A stretch of 64,000 nt of DNA, taken from Caenorhabditis elegans. Lineage: Eukaryota > Nematoda > Chromadorea > Rhabditida > Rhabditidae. Location of the stretch: positions 7,378,001-7,442,000 of the forward strand of contig NC_003279.8 of NCBI RefSeq assembly GCF_000002985.6. The letters are read 5' to 3'. Position 1 is the first letter of the stretch. Every line of letters begins with the position of its first letter. The translations under genes and the position numbers were made by a program. This document shows, piece by piece, positions 60,201 to 64,000 of the stretch. The notes beneath the pieces were generated by a model. It was not told where the DNA came from, searched no databases, and worked only from the letters and a program-made list of their open reading frames with translations.

Positions 60201-63200
60201 AAAAACTAAAACATTTTAAAAAAAGTCATATTCATCACTCAACATTATTATGACAAATTTTTTAGTAAGTTTGATAATTGGCATTTAAAGCTTATTTTTA
60301 TTCAGTGAGAAATGTTGTTTAGATAGGCTTTTCTAGTTTCTGATGTTTACCTTGTAAAACTCTTTTCGAGCATCTTGATGTTTTTGCTTTTCCTTTCAAC
60401 TCTTACCACAAAGTTATATTTAAAGTCACTAGTCGGTCGTAAATTTGTCTCAACTTGTCTGTATCTCCTACATTCAGGAGTTCACACCTCACAACCAACA
60501 CAGCACCTAATCAAATTATTCAGACTTCTTCCTTCTTTCTCTCGTTTTTCCAGCCAACCAGCTCGCGTTTTTATTGCGACGATAGTAAAGGGGGAAACGG
60601 ACCATTGGGCTTCAAACTGACCTCTTCTTTTTCTTTTTTTCTCTATTTTCCCTTTTCTCTTTCATTTTTCAGTTTGTCATGATTCTATTTTTGATGACAG
60701 CTTCTTCTTTTTTCCTGTTGGTTGTGGGAGGGAAGTCCATTGTATAGATGTATTATGTTTCATAATTGCCTTCACTCCACGTCTTCTAAAGTCTTTCCAA
60801 GACCTTTCAATGTGCTCTTTTCTAGTCCAAACTTTCAAGTGATGTGTGCTCTTTTTCAAGTATACGTACTTCACACATTCTGATAGTAGCAGATTTTTGA
60901 TTGCTCAAGTAGACTGTGAGCATTTTTCTTAGAAAAGAAAAATCTTGAGGTTTAATTTCGGAATTGTTGGAGTACTAATTTTTGGATTCAAAACTCAAGA
61001 GTTTATGTACTTTTAGACAAAGAAAGTTTTTAACAAGATTTGAAGGTTTTACTAAATTCAGAAAACTCTTTTAAGAAGTTTCTGTTTTTTTCTAGGCTGG
61101 GCATTTTTTTCTTTTTCAAAAAAAATTGTGTTGTTTCTTCTAAACCCCACAAATGGAATTAAAACCTACAAGCAAATTTCAACGTTTGTTACGTTAATGT
61201 CTAGTAATGGCTCCCCAACGAATTGATTCATTACCGAATTGATTTTCAAAATTTTATCAAAATTTCAAACTGAATTATATGAAAGTCATTTTTCACAACG
61301 AAAAAATTCAAAGATCCGACTTTCTTGTTTTTATGAAATTCCAACAGAAATCTTAATAACCACTTTTCACTAGAAATCTTGGTAACAATGGCATTTCGTC
61401 CGGAAATGAGGGAGGAATGATTGAAAACTGAAAACAAAATGAAAATTCTAAAAGCACTGAGACACCAACTGTCATCTAAAAACCCTGTATAAATATATGC
61501 ATGTAAATTTTCTCTATTTTACCGCAGCACCTTCGTCGCCATCCAATTTTCCGCCTCTATTGCTTCTGTGTCAATGGACGTGTGGCTCCACATTTCTCCT
61601 CTCAATTCTTTTTTTTTTCGCTTTCATAACACAATCTGGGCTCCGTCGCCCCGTCATCGTTGCGCAGTCAACCGCTCCAAAAATTGTCTTATTTTTCGGA
61701 AAAAAGGGGGTGACAACTTTAAATGCTTTGAACTTCGTTGATTGCATTTTAAACTTTTTTCTCATGAAAAATGGTATTTCTATCCAAATAAGCAAAAAAT
61801 CATTAAAAATGTTCAGTTATTTACGTCTCATCCTAGGAATTTTAGAATTTTTCGTTCATTCGACAGTTTGGCATTTTGCTTTTCCCAAGTTGTCGAATTA
61901 TTGAAAAATCGGATTGCCGGAGTGCATTTGTAAACTTAAAGACGCAGATTCAAACTTTCTAAAATGAAATCAGTGCTTACGGCGGTACCCACCGGCAAGA
62001 AAACAAAGCATCACATTTAAAGCGAAATTTTGTTTTCATGAATTACTACCACAGCTAGTGAATCAACTTATAAGTTCAATATCAAAGCTTCCAAGATCAT
62101 TAACTCATCTTTAACGAAGGCTTCTTTGTTCTCCATATTTTTTCTCCCGTTCCTTCTCGATGCTTTGGTTTATTATTTTCCGTTTTTTGTTCCCTTCTTC
62201 TTTTTTCTTACTAGCACATGATTGAATATTACTCACTTTTTCTTCTTTTTTCTCAACTCAATGACAGCCCGCGGGCAGTTTTTGAGTAAAAAAAGAGAGA
62301 AAATCTCGATTCATCCCATCTCCCAAGTGTATAATTATTTTTGTGCTCCAAATCCTATACATCATTTTCAAATATTGTTTCTGTGGCAACCAAACCTTTA
62401 ATTTTCAGTATTTCATCTGGTTTCATTTTTCAATTTTGCTTTGAAGACTTAAAAAATCTTTCACAATTTTTAAGGCTTCTAGACATCTTCAGAGAATTAA
62501 AAAGTTTCGAAAGTTCATTTGCGTAGTTTTCGAATATTATATACACATATTTTTTAAGACCAAAACACTTGTAAAGAAATCAATCGGAAGTATGTCATTT
62601 CCTGGTGTTTCTTCTCAACAAGCGTCATTTTTTCTCACTAACTCCTTTCTAGAAGTAAAAGTAAAAATTTACTTCTTACTTTGATCAAAATGAATCTTCA
62701 ATTGGCTTCGTCAGTATTTGAGATTTTTCTCTCAACGCACTTTGCATATCTCCACTCATTTTCTCATTTCTCCTCACAACATTTTCACCTTTAAGCGGTT
62801 TTTCTTTAAGTTTCTTCATCTAAAACTCCCAAGAAATTTATGTATAAAACTCTGACAATCGAAATGTAAATTAATTCAATCTACTCATTTTACGGTGTTG
62901 TTAAAATTGCATCCTTGTCGGGTGAACGGCAACACTTTTTTCAGGAATTCATGGACAATCGTGGCATGTTTTTTGAATTAAAAATTATTCTCCAAACATA
63001 ACAATTTTTTTTGATTTGAAAAAAAAAACATTTATTTTGGTTTGAAGATTTCGAGTGGTTCTCAAAATTGTCATTTATCGGTATTTCGCCATTTTACGAG
63101 AACCTCTCTACAAGTTATTAGGTAAAACTAAAACTCGCTTTTGTTCAGTAAAATCTTAAAGTCGTTATTTTTTTTCAATTAATCTTCAATAAAATCTTGG

Positions 63201-64000
63201 AAAACGTGCCGCATTTGGCAGTTTTGTAGAGTTCTCCCCTATCTCGGTATGCTATGAAGATGTCCAAGTTTCGAAAAAAATAATACAGGATTAGAAAAAA
63301 AGGAAATGAGATAATGAAAAAAGTCGTGAAATTTCCATTGACTGTGTTCAAGCCCTTGTGTAAATAACTAGTTAACTATTCCCCCTCTTCGTTTTCTTCT
63401 TCCCCTTCTTTTTTTTTCTTTTTACTTGAGACAAGTCAGAAGTCACACTAACTCACCGATGTTTTGTCTTTGACGGATTTTTTTGTGTTGTGAAAAGTAC
63501 ATTCAAATGTATTCTCATTTTATATACTCATTGAAATGTCTGAATAATGTTTTGAAAATTCATTTAGTCGTTCCATATTCTATTATTTGACAAATGTTAT
63601 TTAATGAGATTATTTTAAGGTTTCAAAAATGTTCGGAAAAGTTCTCCAGGCTCTATTAAAAGTTAAAAATTCGGGAAACATTTGAGCAAGTTTCCAGAGA
63701 TATCTAGTAGACCAGCAGACCTGTTTACGAGTCCGAAACCTTGTACCCCCAGCTGAGCAAGGAGTTTAGCACTTTTTAGAGCCGCTTTGACGTCAGTGAG
63801 CCTTTTTTCAAATACGGGGTTTTAAAATTATTATCCTGACTCACGTTATTTGAAATATACTTCTCAAATATTCATTTTCCAGACAGTTTTTACTATCATT
63901 ACTTTTGAGCTGGAAAATATGGGATAGTATATTTGAAATGTTTTTGTATCTATAATTGTTTTGTCTTTCATTTTCAACCAATATTAAGCCGAAAAAATTA
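57227..64000 (+). other. Start of a very long unc-13 intron, open at the right edge
   Basis: The donor AAG/GTACGC at 57226-57227 opens an intron whose acceptor is not in the window. Over 6.8 kb I find no frame longer than about 135 codons and none with coding composition. unc-13 is known to make a second, shorter N-terminal isoform from an internal promoter between the N-terminal exons and the C1-C2B core, so part of this intron is a good place for that promoter (inference). C/T-rich tracts occur at about 59200-59250, 60520-60680 and 62130-62250. Confidence 0.5.

Overview
The window is nematode nuclear DNA, almost certainly Caenorhabditis elegans chromosome I. Its left edge carries the 5' three quarters of the paramyosin gene unc-15 on the minus strand. 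Its right third carries the 5' part of the UNC-13 gene on the plus strand. Both protein sequences are immediately recognisable. Introns are short and AT-rich, with GTAAG/GTGAG donors and TTTCAG acceptors. All exon models below were joined by hand, checking splice sites and reading phase.

Layout. 1-5083 (-): unc-15, ten exons, running off the left edge. 7907-8935 (-): an intronless cuticle collagen. 10110-10716 (+): a two-exon, very lysine-rich repeat protein of unknown function. 11106-13911 (-) and 16142-17883 (-): two tandem genes for small extracellular two-CUB-domain proteins. Near 18.6 kb there is an isolated exon-like frame resembling the core motif of Bora (the Aurora A/Plk1 cofactor), with no gene around it. 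20908-30127: a large inverted duplication, TauE-like membrane gene (-) / collagen (+) / 430-bp spacer / collagen (-) / TauE-like membrane gene (+). 30128-44667: about 14.5 kb with no gene that I can support, only repeats and probable regulatory DNA. 44668-57226 (+): thirteen consecutive unc-13 exons encoding the N-terminal C2A domain and the acidic linker. From 57227 to the right edge there is one long unc-13 intron.

How it fits together. unc-15 is a muscle thick-filament gene and unc-13 a presynaptic vesicle-priming gene; they are neighbours, not a functional unit. The three collagens belong to one subfamily (same cysteine pattern and N-terminal layout), so this interval has expanded that subfamily locally. 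In the inverted duplication the two membrane genes have identical exon lengths except at their ends but clearly diverged proteins. The two collagens at the centre of the palindrome differ at only four positions that I could find over about 1.36 kb per arm. The sharp drop in identity at the outer edge points to gene conversion between the inverted collagen copies, long after the duplication.

Mobile DNA sits in introns and intergenic DNA. The clearest case is a 1.35-kb foldback element with mariner-like ends in an unc-13 intron, itself inside what looks like an older element with different ends. There is also a 120-bp element with a TTA target duplication, a foldback in the enlarged intron of one TauE-like gene, and several other hairpins. 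I saw no intact functional tRNA or rRNA gene and no operon.
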